The notes below the pieces were generated by a model. It was not told the DNA's origin and made no database searches. It saw nothing but the letters and a program-made list of their open reading frames with translations. A stretch of DNA of 8,660 nt from Candidatus Omnitrophota bacterium (GTDB lineage Bacteria > Omnitrophota > Omnitrophia > Omnitrophales > Aquincolibacteriaceae): the NCBI GenBank assembly GCA_023247135.1, contig JAHFHB010000067.1, positions 1-8,660 of the forward strand. Reading direction: 5' to 3'. Positions 1 to 6,066 of the stretch are shown here, one piece after another (the stretch's first letter is position 1; every line of letters begins with the position of its first letter). The position numbers were made by a program, and so were the translations under genes.

Positions 1-8
1 GAAATGCG
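1..8 (+). repeat. RSEMR element, right part, cut by the window edge
   Basis: The first bases GAAATGCG match the right half of the core CGCTCCGAAATGCG seen three times downstream, in the same reading frame (Glu-Met-Arg followed by Ile). The preceding bases should read CGCTCC if this is a full copy. Confidence 0.6.
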
Positions 9-3000
9 TATTACTGCGGATGAGAATCTTCCGGTGACTGAAGTGGCCGTGCAATTTCCTAGTGATGCGACCTTTACCCGAGTTGTAAAGGCCGATGGCA
101 GCGAACATAAATCCAGAATCGTGCTTGAACGTCAGGGGAAAAAACTGGAATTGACCGGGCTGCGCTTACACGACCAGTTTTATGTGAAAGTGGGGAACGG
201 AACCTACCAGCTCATTGCTAATGCAGGGGGTAAACTTGGTATTGATTTGACCGCGCTCAACCCATTTGGCAATCCTGCGCTGACAGAGTTTTTGGAAATC
301 AGCCCCGTAACAGCTAAGACGCTTTATCATTTTCCGCTGCCCACAGAACCTGCCTTAGAAGGGGAGTTGGCTCGTTTGACTCCGGTGGATAGCGCCATTT
401 ATCCGGCGCTTGTTTCCGGACAGGTCTCTGAAGCGACGCTGCAAAGCGCGCGAGCTTTTTTAAACACATGGGCTAATCAACCCGACGATCAGGCGCTTGT
501 TGCCGGGCTTGCGGAAGGGCTTCAAGCCCTGGGGATTGCAGGGGTTCATGGCGATGTACGTGATTATTACGATGCGCAGGAAATTCTGAATCGGCTTTTC
601 AACAGCAATCTTTTTCAAGAGGACCGTGCTTTGATTGCCGACATTCAAAACTATTTACTCTTGAGTTATGTGGGGCCCTATTGGGATAAATGGCAGAAGC
701 TCGGCGCAGATCTTAAAACTCCTAAGGAAACAGTGGCTCCCGCGCGTGCGCAGAGTGTTTTCGAGCGTGCGCCTGACGCCATTCGCCTTCCTGCCGGTTG
801 GGCCCCTGAAGATGTCGAAGTGATTGCGGCCGAAGCCTTGGGTGAGGGGAGCCCTGAAGTCAAGGAACTCGCCACGCAAGCCGGAAATACCGCCTATGAC
901 CTTGGGCAAGATGCCATTTCTCAAGCGAAGGTGGTCTCTCTTGTTTTTGGCGGCGGCTCAGCGACCACAGTTAAAAAAGTCATGGGGCAGAATAAGCTGG
1001 TCCATCCCGCACTTAAAGTAGCAGTAGGGCAGGAAGAGAAATTCATTAGTCTCTTACAGGCGCGTCTGGGACTGATTGAAGGGCAGAATGAAAATTCTAA
1101 AGTTGACATTGTGACTAGCGTCGGCGGGCCGGTGGACGGAGAAAGTGACCAGGATGTAGATCAAGGTCTGCGGGCATCGCATGCGGATGATCTTGACTCC
1201 GGAAGAACGGGTGTAGTCAAGCAGCGCAGCGGATTTGCACTGGACCCCGCAGGCCAGGTGCTAAAGCATCCGGATGGCCGCGTGGCCTTGGTGGCAGAGA
1301 ACCATTTGTTTGCGTTAATCGCTCTTTTGACCAATAAAGACCGGGTGATTGATCATTTGAAACATACCGATGGCATCATCGTAGCTGGCAATGGCGACAA
1401 TATTTTGAATTATCCGCGCCCTGGTCACGTGGGTGAAATTTTAAAAGCCCGTCAGGAAGGCCGTGCGCTTGCTACGGTTGCCATTACGACGCTTTCCGCC
1501 GGGGATAAAAAGGGCGGGTTTGCAGTCAAAATTACATACCACAACAAAGCGACGGGGGCAACTCACACTCAGGTTGAGTTTCGCGAGGTCGGCGAGTTTC
1601 CCACGCGCGCAAATGCGCAGGGCGAAGACCAGGGCTATAGCGGAATCAAGCTTGATCCCATCAAAGACAAAATAGCTTATGATCTTGCTGCTGCCAGCGG
1701 GCAATTTATTGAAGACATGTTCCGTGGCAAAAAGGTAGCCTTTAACGTGGCGTTCTATGCCAATGATTTGAAATTAATTACCGCGAGACTTTTTGGTCTT
1801 AACGAAAATGATGAGAAACTTGTAGAAAAACTTGAAGCCATCTCTCCGCAAAATTGGGTCGACCGTATTTTTAGTGTAGCTGCGCAAGTGCCGGCGACTG
1901 TGCAGCCTGCCAAAAGCGTTCCCAATGAAGACGCCTCTTCGACGGTGAAAGGCCATATGACCGAGCAGACAGTTCAGGATCTTGTTGTCAACGGCCTGCC
2001 GCTTTTAAATCTAGCCGGAGCACCGAATCCTGAAGTTTTAATTGTCAGCGTCAACCGGGAAGATTTTTTCCTTCCTTACAAGGGCACGCCTCAGCAACCG
2101 ATTGATGAGGCCGGACAGGTTGTGGCAGGCGCACCTTCGGAGTATGACTTGGTTGCAAACATGCCTCGCTATGTGGGGGTCATCAAGCAATTGGCGGAAC
2201 AGGGACTTTTTATTAATCTGGGCAATGGCCAAATTGTGGATCGAGTGATTCCGGTTACTTTGGATGAAGTCAAACGAGCTGTGGCTGACGGCAAAGCTTC
2301 AAAACCTCAGCATGAATTGTTCGCCGCCCGCTCCGAAATGCACCGGGAGCGGAGTCCCGGCACAATTGGGGACTCGCCGGAGGCTCGCTCCGAAATGCGG
2401 GTGCAGGGAGAAATGACGGCGGCCATTTTGAGTACAGTGCTTACGACGGCGGCGCGCTTGACGGAGGATGCCGGAGTGCTGCCCAAGGTAGTCTCTGCAG
2501 ACCGCCCGCAGTTGAAGGAATGGTTTGATGCCACGCGTCAGGCGATTACAAGCAGTGCGAAAACTTTCGATCCAAACGGTGATGTTTGGCAGGTGTTGCC
2601 TGTCACGGAGGATGTGGACTTTGATCAGAACGTGGCGGCTTTTTTTAATCGCGCGTTGGATTTGCTCCCATCCTATAAAAGTATCAATAGCCGCCGCTCC
2701 GAAATGCGTGTTGGCAGTGAACATGAGATCACATTTTTTCCTCAGCATGAGGGCGCTTACTCTGTGTCTCACATCACCAATTTGATTGAATTTGACCCTG
2801 AAGGGAAATTCGTCGTCTTCAATAGAGGGACCCCGGTTTCTTTGACTAAATTTTCTCGAATTTTATTTTTCGTAGATCAGAATAAGGTCCCAGCGCCTGC
2901 GACAGAAGCCGGTACTCGTCCCAGCATCAGCTTCGGTCTCGAGTATCTGTTTCTTGAAGGATCTTATTTGGTGCCTATTGCGGATAAAATGTTGAAGACG

Positions 3001-4317
3001 ATTTTTGATTCGTATTTTCCGAAAGGTACTTTTTCTAAGGACTCTAAGGATGATGAGCACAGTATCACCACGTTGAATGATGAAAATATCGGGCAGCTGC
3101 TGTTTACTCGGCCGGGCGGAGCTGTAAGCTATCAGCCGGTGGGAGGCGCAGCCACCGTGTTGTTCACCTACAACGATATGCTCGCTTTGACTATTGTGCC
3201 GGGGGGAGACGGTGAATCGGCAAGAATAGAGCTGATCGTAAGGGCAGGGGCCGTGAAGGAAGACAGAACTTTGCATGGTAAAAATTTTGATCTAGTGATT
3301 CGACAGCACGCTCCATCTGCAGAAACAAGGAGAACGGTATTTGGAGGGGACGAATTAGACGGGGACAGCAATGTTGGGGATGGATTCCTTAATTCTGACG
3401 ATGGGCGGGGTCCCGGAGATTCAATCCGTTCCGAAATGAGGATTGAATCGGCGCAGAAACCGTTGTCGACGGCTGTGGCGGCGCGTGAATTTTTAGATGT
3501 TGCGCCTGTAACTGAACTGCCGGGTGTGGCGCGGCGCATTGCGGGCATTGCGGCGAATATTTTGCCTTCGCCAGAAACCATTTCCGCGGCGTTTGGAATT
3601 ACGCGCGAGCAGGCGCTTGGCACGATTGCGCATGCGGCGGTGATTGACGCCCTTTTTGCGGGTGTGGGCGCGGAAGCGGTTTCGCGTATCGCACGTAAGT
3701 ATTTGGATGACAAGGATTTTCAGGTCTTGTTCGCGCAGAACGGTCCATTTTACAACATTCGCGATGCGATTAAGGCCAGCGATCTTGAAAATGAGAACAC
3801 GCTGATCGCGTTTGCGGTTTTTCTGGCGATGCGCCAGGGCCGTGACAACTTGCGGTTTTATGTGGAGCAGGATGCGCGAGCCAAGGCTGATTTTGCGCCT
3901 GAGATTACGCGTGCAAAACTGCAGAACGTGCTAGAGCGGTTGCAGCTGAGTCCGGCTCTTGCAAATCCTGAACACATTCAGTTTGTGCCCAAGGACGATA
4001 TTGTTTCCGTGCCCAGGGATTTTGTAACTTCATTGAACGGTCCGACAGCGAAGTTGACCGCTGCGCTCCTTTCTGATAATGCCAGTGATTTGGAAGAAGT
4101 CCCGTTTGCCAGAGGGCGCGCACTTTTTAACAGCAAAGGCGTGCTTTCAGGAACGCGCCTGTTTTTGACCCCGGCCTTGCTGGGTGCTGAAGACCTGGAT
4201 CAAGCCACGATTATTCAGCTCGGGCTGGCGGCCTCGCGGCTTGGCGGCGCGGATGCGCTGACGGCCAAGGTGGCGGCCATGATTGCCGAGCTCAAGGCCA
4301 CGATGAAGTCTGCGTAA
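1..4317 (+). CDS. Giant multidomain protein with RSEMR tags and a UDPGP-like region (5' partial)
   Basis: The frame is open from the first base and ends at TAA 4315-4317. The ATG at position 4 is probably not the start, because bases 1-9 read Glu-Met-Arg and match the internal RSEMR tags. Counting that Met as residue 1, 1437 residues are visible. RSEMR or RSEM tags occur at about 776-779, 795-799, 898-902 and 1142-1146. They separate a long first segment (1-775) from segments of about 100 (799-897), 240 (902-1141, beta-rich by eye) and 290 residues (1146-1437, helical by eye). Residues about 310-700 resemble UDP-sugar pyrophosphorylases (see separate entry). An acidic Gly/Asp linker lies near 1117-1137. 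No membrane segment is evident; the true N-terminus and any signal peptide lie outside the window. A strong terminator follows directly. I do not recognise the protein as a whole; its function and location are unknown. Confidence 0.9.
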   Translation, partial: EMRITADENLPVTEVAVQFPSDATFTRVVKADGSEHKSRIVLERQGKKLELTGLRLHDQFYVKVGNGTYQLIANAGGKLGIDLTALNPFGNPALTEFLEISPVTAKTLYHFPLPTEPALEGELARLTPVDSAIYPALVSGQVSEATLQSARAFLNTWANQPDDQALVAGLAEGLQALGIAGVHGDVRDYYDAQEILNRLFNSNLFQEDRALIADIQNYLLLSYVGPYWDKWQKLGADLKTPKETVAPARAQSVFERAPDAIRLPAGWAPEDVEVIAAEALGEGSPEVKELATQAGNTAYDLGQDAISQAKVVSLVFGGGSATTVKKVMGQNKLVHPALKVAVGQEEKFISLLQARLGLIEGQNENSKVDIVTSVGGPVDGESDQDVDQGLRASHADDLDSGRTGVVKQRSGFALDPAGQVLKHPDGRVALVAENHLFALIALLTNKDRVIDHLKHTDGIIVAGNGDNILNYPRPGHVGEILKARQEGRALATVAITTLSAGDKKGGFAVKITYHNKATGATHTQVEFREVGEFPTRANAQGEDQGYSGIKLDPIKDKIAYDLAAASGQFIEDMFRGKKVAFNVAFYANDLKLITARLFGLNENDEKLVEKLEAISPQNWVDRIFSVAAQVPATVQPAKSVPNEDASSTVKGHMTEQTVQDLVVNGLPLLNLAGAPNPEVLIVSVNREDFFLPYKGTPQQPIDEAGQVVAGAPSEYDLVANMPRYVGVIKQLAEQGLFINLGNGQIVDRVIPVTLDEVKRAVADGKASKPQHELFAARSEMHRERSPGTIGDSPEARSEMRVQGEMTAAILSTVLTTAARLTEDAGVLPKVVSADRPQLKEWFDATRQAITSSAKTFDPNGDVWQVLPVTEDVDFDQNVAAFFNRALDLLPSYKSINSRRSEMRVGSEHEITFFPQHEGAYSVSHITNLIEFDPEGKFVVFNRGTPVSLTKFSRILFFVDQNKVPAPATEAGTRPSISFGLEYLFLEGSYLVPIADKMLKTIFDSYFPKGTFSKDSKDDEHSITTLNDENIGQLLFTRPGGAVSYQPVGGAATVLFTYNDMLALTIVPGGDGESARIELIVRAGAVKEDRTLHGKNFDLVIRQHAPSAETRRTVFGGDELDGDSNVGDGFLNSDDGRGPGDSIRSEMRIESAQKPLSTAVAAREFLDVAPVTELPGVARRIAGIAANILPSPETISAAFGITREQALGTIAHAAVIDALFAGVGAEAVSRIARKYLDDKDFQVLFAQNGPFYNIRDAIKASDLENENTLIAFAVFLAMRQGRDNLRFYVEQDARAKADFAPEITRAKLQNVLERLQLSPALANPEHIQFVPKDDIVSVPRDFVTSLNGPTAKLTAALLSDNASDLEEVPFARGRALFNSKGVLSGTRLFLTPALLGAEDLDQATIIQLGLAASRLGGADALTAKVAAMIAELKATMKSA
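931..2125 (+). other. UDPGP-like nucleotidyltransferase region inside the giant protein
   Basis: Residues about 310-700 follow the order of blocks in the UDP-glucose/UDP-sugar pyrophosphorylase family. A hydrophobic strand runs into a glycine loop at 310-325 (VVSLVFGGGSATTVKK). A strand plus Ser, DIVTSVGG, lies at 368-375. A region like the family's PxGHG block is at about 421-427 (KHPDGRV). The strand ending in an Asn-Gly-Asp-Asn nucleotide-site motif is at 463-466 (IIVAGNGDNIL). An FN-containing block is at 580-598, and an FLPxK-like block at 689-693. The family's loop is normally close to NGGxGTxxG with a following PK; here Gly-Thr is replaced by Ser-Ala, so activity is uncertain. The assignment is by eye from motif order only. 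A catalytically dead relative used as a structural module is equally possible. Confidence 0.5.
2328..2399 (+). repeat. Composite double RSEMR palindromic element
   Basis: Two copies of CGCTCCGAAATGC (2329-2341 and 2386-2398) flank a hairpin-forming spacer. CCGCTCC 2328-2334 can pair with GGAGCGG 2346-2352, leaving GAAATGC in the loop. GAGTCCC 2352-2358 pairs with GGGACTC 2369-2375. GGAGCG 2346-2351 can alternatively pair with CGCTCC 2386-2391 of the second copy. The element is translated without a stop and gives RSEM, a Ser/Pro/Gly-rich spacer, and RSEMR (residues 776-799). It looks like mobile or dispersed palindromic DNA kept in frame within a gene. Confidence 0.75.
2695..2708 (+). repeat. 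RSEMR element, single core copy
   Basis: CGCTCCGAAATGCG, identical over 14 bases to the copy at 2386-2399, encodes residues 898-902. No convincing flanking inverted repeat is seen here. It marks the junction between the 100-residue and 240-residue segments. Confidence 0.75.
3418..3449 (+). repeat. RSEMR element in the loop of a perfect 10-bp inverted repeat
   Basis: GATTCAATCC (3418-3427) and GGATTGAATC (3440-3449) are exact reverse complements. The 12-base loop GTTCCGAAATGA carries a slightly diverged core (CGTTCCGAAATGAG, 3427-3440). It encodes residues 1142-1146, RSEMR, followed by Ile-Glu. The element sits between the acidic linker and the final 290-residue segment. Confidence 0.75.
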
Positions 4318-4332
4318 AGAGTTTGTTTTTTT

Positions 4333-4375
4333 ATCCCCTTCCTCGCCCATCCGGGCGGGGGAGGGGATTTTTTTT
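4333..4375 (+). terminator. Intrinsic terminator of the giant gene
   Basis: A 16-bp stem (4333-4348 with 4353-4368) includes only two G-U pairs, has the loop ATCC, and is followed at once by a run of eight T ending at 4375. It begins 16 bases after the TAA of the giant gene. On the other strand no T-run follows, so it works for the + strand only and separates this gene from mnmE. Confidence 0.93.
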
Positions 4376-4376
4376 G

Positions 4377-4385
4377 TGTTATACT
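4377..4385 (+). promoter_or_regulatory. Possible extended -10 promoter for mnmE
   Basis: TGTTATACT fits an extended -10 (TG, one base, then TATACT, one mismatch to TATAAT). No good -35 hexamer lies upstream, where the terminator stem is. A start near 4392 would give a leader of about 90 bases that includes the 28-bp palindrome. Confidence 0.35.
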
Positions 4386-4424
4386 TTCGCTTTCTGCAAT
4401 GTGTCGAATGAGGAATGTCTAACG

Positions 4425-4452
4425 GTAGGGTACAGGCATGCCTGTACCCTAC
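4425..4452 (+). repeat. Perfect 28-bp palindrome upstream of mnmE
   Basis: GTAGGGTACAGGCA is followed immediately by its exact reverse complement, ending at 4452, with no spacer. It lies 30 bases before the mnmE start codon. There is no T-run, so it is not a terminator. Its design (GTAGGG at the outside, GGCATGCC in the centre) resembles dispersed intergenic palindromes seen in various bacterial genomes, by my recollection. It could instead be an operator or, in RNA, a stable hairpin in the mnmE leader. Confidence 0.9.
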
Positions 4453-4482
4453 GAATTCATGCGGGAATAAGACAACGCCAAT

Positions 4483-5169
4483 ATGCCTGAATATTTAAGC
4501 GGAGATACGATCGCTGCGATTGCCACACCGCCCGGAGAGGGCGGGCTGGCGGTCATTCGTCTGAGCGGCCCTGAATCCCTCATGATTGCCGCGCGGATTT
4601 TTTTCCCAGCCAGCGGGCAGGCCGTTATGGATTTTTCCTCGCATACCATTCATTTTGGGAAAATCAAGACGGTTGGTAAAACTTCAGAGATTGCTTCGTC
4701 GGCTTGCTTGCCCGCCGAGGCGGGCAGCCTCCTCGCAATGACGACGATGGACGGACAGGTTCTGGATCAGGCGCTCTTGAGCGTGTTTCGCGCGCCGCGT
4801 TCCTATACGGGTGAGCTGGTCGTCGAGCTCAGCCTGCATGGCGGCACCCTTTTGGCGCGAAAGGTACTTGATCTTTTAATCTCGGCCGGCGTGCGCATGG
4901 CCGAGCCCGGCGAGTTTACGCGCCGCGCATTTTTAAACGGCAAGCTCGATTTAACGCAGGCGGAGGCCGTGCTGGATCTCATTCATTCCAAAAGCAGCCG
5001 CGCGCTTGAAACCGCCGCGCGCCAGCTCACAGGCAGTCTTTCGCTGTGTTTCAAACGGCTTAAGGGAGATCTGATGAAACTTTATGCTCACATGGAAGCC
5101 TTTTTGGATTTTCCCGAGGAGGACCTGGAGGTTTACTCAGACACGCAGATGAAAGCGCAGTTGGCCTAA
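4483..5169 (+). CDS. mnmE: MnmE N-terminal part: tetrahydrofolate-binding TrmE_N domain and first helices
   Basis: This 228-residue frame begins MPEYLSGDTIAAIATPPGEG, and the start fits the family's usual N-terminus; the Shine-Dalgarno is weak. TrmE_N landmarks are the LAVIRLSGP strand, FRAPRSYTGEL, the SLHGG block and the PGEFTRRAFLNGKLDL block (about residues 143-158), followed by TQAEAVLDLIHSKS. In the family this domain binds a folate cofactor and dimerises, and it supplies the one-carbon or aminomethyl chemistry together with MnmG. Residues about 69-87 are an extra stretch encoded by a palindromic repeat between the GKI strand and the GQVLDQALL strand. The frame ends at TAA 5167-5169 inside the helical domain, so alone it would lack the GTPase. 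Confidence 0.85.
   Translation: MPEYLSGDTIAAIATPPGEGGLAVIRLSGPESLMIAARIFFPASGQAVMDFSSHTIHFGKIKTVGKTSEIASSACLPAEAGSLLAMTTMDGQVLDQALLSVFRAPRSYTGELVVELSLHGGTLLARKVLDLLISAGVRMAEPGEFTRRAFLNGKLDLTQAEAVLDLIHSKSSRALETAARQLTGSLSLCFKRLKGDLMKLYAHMEAFLDFPEEDLEVYSDTQMKAQLA
4687..4743 (+). repeat. In-frame palindromic repeat inserted in mnmE
   Basis: The stretch starts GAGATTGCTTCGTCGG and ends CCTCCTCGCAATGACG. Outer arms ATTGC (4690-4694) and GCAAT (4735-4739) are complementary. GGCT 4701-4704 can pair with AGCC 4726-4729, and the core GCCCGCC 4710-4716 pairs with GGCGGGC 4719-4725. It is 57 bases, exactly 19 codons, has no stop, and sits where other MnmE proteins have no residues. The ends match a dispersed repeat I recall from many bacterial genomes (ATTGCTTCGTCG and CTCGCAATGA). 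The exact edges are uncertain by a few bases; no target duplication is evident. Confidence 0.8.
5167..5169 (+). other. In-frame TAA splitting mnmE
   Basis: TAA falls between Leu-Ala and Val-Thr-Ala-Glu-Val in an otherwise continuous MnmE frame. TAA also ends the giant gene next to its terminator and TGA ends mnmE, so reassignment of TAA is unlikely. A single change from AAA, GAA or CAA would explain it. Confidence 0.85.
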
Positions 5170-5181
5170 GTAACCGCAGAA

Positions 5182-5952
5182 GTGCAGGGGCTGGTGCAAT
5201 GTTTTACACGGGGTCATTTAATCCGCGAGGGTGCCGTGGTGGTGATTGCGGGCAAACCGAATGTGGGCAAGTCGTCGCTTTTTAACGTGCTGATTGAGCG
5301 CGACCGGGCGTTGGTTTCTCCGTATGCCGGCACGACGCGCGATGCCATTGAAGAGTGGCTGGAAATCGGAGGCTACGGCGTCAAGCTTGTGGATACGGCC
5401 GGATTGATGGCTGAAGCCGGGCATCCGCTCGATGCGTTGGCGATTCAACGTACTCAGGAAGTTTTAAAGCGCGCGGATGCCTATTTATTCGTGGCGGATG
5501 GGTCACGGCCGCTTGATGCTGAGGACCAGCAGGCTTTTCAGGCGCTGGATCCTGCTAAACCCTGTCTGTTTGTGGCTGCCAAGGGGGATCTTGGGCTTCC
5601 TCAGGGGGCTCAAACGTTTGCGAAGTTTCCCGGTGCTGAAAATTTTGTGAATGTTTCGGCTGAAAAACGTTCCGGCCTGGCGCAGATTGAAACAAAACTC
5701 GTGGAAATACTTAAACAAGGGGCCGGGGAGGCTGCGGGCGAGCAGATCACGCGGCTGCGTCATCGGTGCGCGCTGGAAACGGCGCTGGAGGCCCTGCGGA
5801 AAACTTCCTCGGCGCTTGACGGGCGCGCTTCACTTGAGCTTGTGGCGTTTGATCTCAAACGTGCGATCGATTCTCTGCGCGAATTGATCGGCGAAATCTA
5901 CTCCGAAGATCTCCTCGACGTTCTTTTCTCCGAATTCTGCATCGGGAAGTGA
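5182..5952 (+). CDS. mnmE: MnmE C-terminal part: GTPase domain and C-terminal helices
   Basis: This frame is in phase with the N-terminal part. If translated separately it could start at GTG 5182 (256 residues), but no convincing ribosome site precedes that codon. It holds the G domain: the P-loop GKPNVGKSS at 5251-5277, the K-loop/G2 GTTRD at 5329-5343, and DTAG at 5392-5403. A G4 block reads AAKGD (5578-5589 for AKGD) where NKxD is usual, and a G5-like VSAEK follows. The C-terminal helices end EIYSEDLLDVLFSEFCIGK, with the conserved cysteine three residues from the end. In the family, K-dependent dimerisation of this domain drives GTP hydrolysis coupled to tRNA modification. The changed G4 may weaken guanine recognition. 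Alone the fragment would lack the folate domain. Confidence 0.85.
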   Translation: MQGLVQCFTRGHLIREGAVVVIAGKPNVGKSSLFNVLIERDRALVSPYAGTTRDAIEEWLEIGGYGVKLVDTAGLMAEAGHPLDALAIQRTQEVLKRADAYLFVADGSRPLDAEDQQAFQALDPAKPCLFVAAKGDLGLPQGAQTFAKFPGAENFVNVSAEKRSGLAQIETKLVEILKQGAGEAAGEQITRLRHRCALETALEALRKTSSALDGRASLELVAFDLKRAIDSLRELIGEIYSEDLLDVLFSEFCIGK

Positions 5953-5961
5953 CAAAAACAC

Positions 5962-5976
5962 GTGCTCGTCAAGCAC
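5962..5976 (+). terminator. Weak hairpin after mnmE, doubtful terminator
   Basis: GTGCT 5962-5966 and AGCAC 5972-5976 pair around CGTCA, nine bases after the mnmE stop. An A-run rather than a T-run follows. A second, A/T-only hairpin (AATTAA 6007-6012 with TTAATT 6019-6024) is followed by a T-rich tract and might help end transcription. Neither is strong. Confidence 0.25.
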
Positions 5977-6006
5977 AAAAAAATAAAAAAATATTTTTCT
6001 CGAGTG

Positions 6007-6060
6007 AATTAATATTTTTTAATTATTTTTTATTGACACGCTCAATCTCTCTGATAAAAT
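6007..6060 (+). promoter_or_regulatory. Sigma-70-type promoter with A/T-rich upstream tract
   Basis: TTGACA (6033-6038, perfect -35) and TAAAAT (6055-6060, 5 of 6 for -10) are spaced by 16 bases. Positions 6007-6032 are entirely A and T with T-tracts, like an UP element. Transcription should start near 6067. It would feed a long leader toward nrdJ, 435 bases before the nrdJ start codon, or a separate small RNA. Confidence 0.7.
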
Positions 6061-6066
6061 GCCCAA

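Larger units (their letters stand above)
4483..5952 (+). pseudogene. mnmE: mnmE as one gene interrupted by an in-frame TAA
   Basis: Read through TAA 5167-5169, the frame from 4483 to TGA 5950-5952 is a complete MnmE. It has the family N-terminus (DTIAAIATPPGEGGLAVIRL), a TrmE_N domain, a central helical region, a G domain, and the C-terminal Cys-Ile-Gly-Lys. It has 489 codons before TGA; E. coli MnmE has 454 residues, and a repeat insertion of about 20 codons accounts for much of the excess. The frame does not shift across the stop, and both sides still align with the family, so the stop is recent, a sequence error, or read through. MnmE acts with MnmG on the wobble uridine of certain tRNAs in the cytoplasm. 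Whether this locus is functional cannot be decided here. Confidence 0.6.

Noticed and set aside
4..6. ATG at position 4 as the true start of the giant gene
   Set aside because: It is the Met of an RSEMR tag, the frame is open to the window edge, and the same ATG context recurs inside the gene four more times.
2299..2772. 157-codon frame on the - strand
   Set aside because: It lies fully opposite the giant gene, has no recognisable domain, and its sequence follows from the coding bias of the + strand frame.
3168..3713. 181-codon frame on the - strand
   Set aside because: It is antisense to the giant gene, with Ser/Pro/Ala-rich composition expected from a shadow frame and no known motif.
5167..5169. 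Alternative genetic code in which TAA is sense
   Set aside because: The giant gene ends with TAA directly before a strong terminator, so TAA acts as stop in this genome.
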